A DNA stretch of 64,000 nucleotides from Symbiodinium sp. CCMP2592 (lineage: Eukaryota > Sar > Dinophyceae > Suessiales > Symbiodiniaceae). The position numbers and the translations under genes were made by a program. Of the stretch, positions 61,892 to 64,000 are shown piece after piece. The DNA lies in NCBI GenBank assembly GCA_905221615.1, contig CAJNDT010000136.1, positions 631,001 to 695,000 of the forward strand, given 5' to 3'. Numbering within the stretch: position 1 is the first letter of the stretch; every line of letters starts with the position of its first letter. The notes under the pieces were generated by a model. It was given only the letters and a program-made list of their open reading frames with translations, was not told the origin of the DNA and ran no database searches.

Positions 61892-62125
61892 ATGCTTGAG
61901 AAGGGGTCTGAAAAATGCCTAGTAAGGTTTCGGAAAAAGCTTAAGCGTCTCTCTATTCGACTCATCAAAACCCGCATGTTTGTTTGGGATCTGGGTTTGG
62001 GGCTTTCGGGTGTAGTGCCTAAAGACAGCTGCCTGACCTCAAAGCTTGAAGCCTGGGGCCCTGGGGGATTGAGGCCGGGGGGCCTCAATGTTGCAGGGCT
62101 TTTGTTGAGGACATTCGGGGTTTAG
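61892..62125 (+). CDS. Weak exon candidate
   Basis: Frame with SEKCLVRFRKKLKRLSIRLI is basic, but part of the frame is heptad-derived (TTGGGGCTTTCGGG). No clear borders. Confidence 0.25.
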   Translation: MLEKGSEKCLVRFRKKLKRLSIRLIKTRMFVWDLGLGLSGVVPKDSCLTSKLEAWGPGGLRPGGLNVAGLLLRTFGV

Positions 62126-62264
62126 GGTTCAATTCTCAGGCCCTGTCTGTGGTTTCGGGCTTTAGGGTTTGCAGTTACTGGATCTTTGAGCAGCTTAATT
62201 GGGAAAGACCAGACCGCAGCATCGTTTTGGGCAGCCGTGTGTGCACGCCTTGCGCACCTTGATA

Positions 62265-62420
62265 CCCCATAAAAACCCCAAAACCCCCCAAAACCACCCC
62301 AAAACCCCCCAAAACCACCCAAAACCACCCAAAACCCACCAAAACCCCCCAAAACCACCCAAACCCTAAACCCCCAAACCCTAAAACCCCAAATCCTCAA
62401 CCCCCAAAGTCCCAAACCCT
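62265..62420. repeat. CCCCAAAA / CCACCC array with CCCTAAA end
   Basis: About fifteen AAAACCCCCC/AAAACCACCC decamers followed by AAACCCTAAACCCCC. A minus frame (WVVLGGFGGF repeats) is an artefact. Confidence 0.9.
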
Positions 62421-62458
62421 CAATTCGATGGTTTCCTTCTGAAAGATCCGCTGTGTAG

Positions 62459-62526
62459 CAAAGGTATTGAATGGAGGCATGGGGTGCAATTATAACTGCT
62501 ATTACTACCATGCTTCCATTCCCTAA
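62459..62526. mobile_element. MITE-like family C copy 2, flanked by a long direct repeat
   Basis: AAGGTATTGAATGGAGGCAT and CCATGCTTCCATTCCCTA. It is bracketed by AAGATCCGCTGTGTAGC (62443) and AAGATCCGCTGTGCAGC (62525), 17 bp with one mismatch, unusually long for a target duplication. Confidence 0.75.
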
Positions 62527-62540
62527 GATCCGCTGTGCAG

Positions 62541-62616
62541 CTCCCAGGCATCACCCTGCCAGAAGAGGCTGAAGAAGCGCCTGGGCTCTCTTGGAAAGGC
62601 TCCACAGTCTCCAGAG
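62541..62616 (+). CDS. Exon between two family C elements
   Basis: GCTGTGCAG before; frame SQASPCQKRLKKRLGSLGKA PQSPE; donor GTTCCC (62617). Very basic. MITE copies lie immediately on each side. Confidence 0.5.
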
Positions 62617-62625
62617 GTTCCCTTT

Positions 62626-62698
62626 ACTTACCACTGGTTAGTAGGGAATGGTTATATTTGCACCCCATTCCTCCATTCCTTACTAACCAAAGGTAAGT
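62626..62698. mobile_element. MITE-like family C copy 3 (shorter)
   Basis: ACTTACCACTGGTTAGTAGG and CTTACTAACCAAAGGTAAGT arms with a reduced centre. Confidence 0.9.
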
Positions 62699-63438
62699 TT
62701 AACGGGTTTTTTTGATTTGAGGTTTGAGGGATCTATAGGTTTTAGGTTTAGAGATTTAAGGGTTCAGGGGTTTAAGAGTTTGAGGGCTTTCGTGTTTGGA
62801 TCCCGTTATGCTTTGGGTCGGTAGGTTAGGCGACACACTTTCGCAGCAATGCCTGTCACAGACAAGGCACGAGACCCCTCCCCCTCTTTAGGGTTCAGAG
62901 CTTAGGGTTCACGCTTCAGGGTTGAGGGTTTGGGGTGAAAGCCGCAGGCATGAGCTTAAGGGAGGTGGGGGCTCAAGTGGGAGGGGATTCTATAACCCCA
63001 CATCCCATAAATTACCAATACCGTTTTGGGGGTTCCTTGTTAGAATTATAGTAGAATACACCTCCCGCCCCCTCTCACAAGGAAACCAATGAAACCAATT
63101 CGAGTTGTTAAGGCCTGTATATCTACAACCGTAAAGCGACCCTTATTGTTTGCGGCGGAGCATGCGAAGCCATCCAAAATGACAAGTATCGAAAAGTATC
63201 GAATGTGTAGTGTCGACAAACCCAGGCCCCATGACAGTCGCTTCTGTATAGAAGTCCCTTAAAGTAGCCCTTTCAAGGAACCCTTTTCGACGATTGCCTT
63301 GAATCAGGTCCCTATATTACCTTTCTTCAGGCCCCCCCTAGACTACCCTTCTTCAGGCACCCTTATAAAACCCCCTAGAATACCCTTATTGAGGCCACTT
63401 TTGTATCCTGTTCGAAATCTGAGGGCCCCTATTAATTC
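62699..63438. other. TTTAGGG-type words and family F-like element
   Basis: TTTAGGTTTAGAGATTTAAG at 62740-62770 and GGGTTGAGGGTTTGGGG at 62920. An F-like stretch (CCGTTTTGGGGGTTCCTTG, then GAGTTGTTAAGGCC) spans about 63005-63115. No exon supported. Confidence 0.45.
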
Positions 63439-63533
63439 GGTTGATGATATATCCTGCATGACCCATAAGAAGGAATATACCATAATTCCCATAGTTTAGG
63501 GTCCTTAAGGTAATGCAGGATTTATACCACCAA
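63439..63533. mobile_element. MITE-like family D copy 3
   Basis: GTTGATGATATATCCTGCAT, AGGAATATACCATAATTCCC and ATGCAGGATTTATACCACCA. Same orientation as copy 1. Confidence 0.9.
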
Positions 63534-63563
63534 CCGTTACACTCTTTCCGGATTTTGTCTGAG

Positions 63564-63621
63564 GCCTTGACTCAGCCCCGCCGCTCGCTCTTCGGCCGCC
63601 TCCTGAACATTGAAAGGGGCA
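63564..63621 (+). CDS. 58-bp exon
   Basis: TTTTGTCTGAG before; frame ALTQPRRSLFGRLLNIERG; donor GTTCTC (63622). TTTTAGGGTTTAAG follows at 63644. Confidence 0.5.
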
Positions 63622-63949
63622 GTTCTCAAAAGTAGGGCACCCTTTTAGGGTTTAAGTTTTAGGAAATTTTAAGGGAATAGGGTTAAAACGGTTTGGGGTT
63701 ACATGATTATGGCAGATTCAAGTTCTCTAAATTTGGTCTTGTTTTAGTCCCATGACGCGGGTCTTCGTGGCTTAGGGCGGGGTCACTGAAACTTGAGTCT
63801 TCGCGGTGTTTAGAGGTGTAAGGCTTAAGGCTTGGATTGTGTAGACTTTACCATTTGGGAGGCTTCGGGGCATGGGATGCATCAGGGTTTCATCGGCAAT
63901 GAGGACGTTCGAGTTTCAGTGTTGAACAACGTTTAACCCGCCTTTGCAG

Positions 63950-63988
63950 GCTCGTCTTAAACCACAGGTCGTCCTCAGCGCCGAACCC
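63950..63988 (+). CDS. Exon start near the window edge
   Basis: Acceptor CCGCCTTTGCAG opens ARLKPQVVLSAEP before TAA. The right border is uncertain because the window ends at 64000. Confidence 0.4.
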
Positions 63989-64000
63989 TAAGTTGCTGTG

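Noticed and set aside
62122-62511. Minus-strand WVVLGGFGGF repeat frame
   Set aside because: Translation of the AAAACCACCC array.

Overview
This window looks like nuclear DNA of a large-genome protist, most likely a dinoflagellate (alveolate). The grounds are: very low coding density; short exons nearly all on the + strand; introns with GT-AG and apparently also GC-AG borders; a gene family organisation (ubiquitin-like N terminus plus ankyrin repeats; IS1595/ISXO2-type DDE transposase-like gene split by introns) that I associate with dinoflagellates; and telomere-type heptads (TTTAGGG/CCCTAAA and close variants) spread over the whole 64 kb. No bacterial-style operons, rRNA or recognisable tRNA genes were seen. 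The organism call is inference from these traits, not a database match. Exon borders are read by eye from splice signals and open frames, so they may be off by a few bases.

Layout. 1-5 kb: degenerate tandem repeats, an inverted-repeat element and one weak exon candidate. 5-6.2 kb: two exon candidates. 9-11.4 kb: a compact multi-exon gene with a WD40-like stretch. 11.4-12.4 kb: microsatellites and a 180-bp repeat. 12.5-14.1 kb: a multi-exon unknown gene. 14.1-15.2 kb: an 11-bp minisatellite. 15.3-17.1 kb: the split transposase-like gene. 17.7-19.2 kb: a membrane-anchored protein running into the glycine-rich loop of a protein kinase. 19.6-51.2 kb and 54.5-64 kb: sparse exons, mostly 40-350 bp, probably belonging to one or a few very long genes, separated by introns filled with telomere-like heptads and short inverted-repeat elements (MITE-like). 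52.2-54.2 kb: a ubiquitin-like/ankyrin gene, degenerate towards its 3' end.

The most unusual signal is a polarity rule. On the + strand, tracts immediately left of exons are usually CCCTAAA-type and tracts immediately right are TTTAGGG-type, so introns start GT(T/A)..TTAGGG and end ..CCCTAAACCC..AG. In several cases the donor GT is part of the heptad itself. Such introns are self-complementary between their ends. A second strong signal is a 94-bp GT-AG intron in the ankyrin gene with a 5-bp target duplication (GTGAC), short terminal inverted repeats, and an uninterrupted paralogous copy of the same site about 0.7 kb upstream: a recently inserted, transposon-like intron (introner).

The genes do not form a recognisable pathway. 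The window is best read as a gene-poor, intron- and repeat-dominated chromosome segment in which mobile and telomere-like sequence shapes gene structure.
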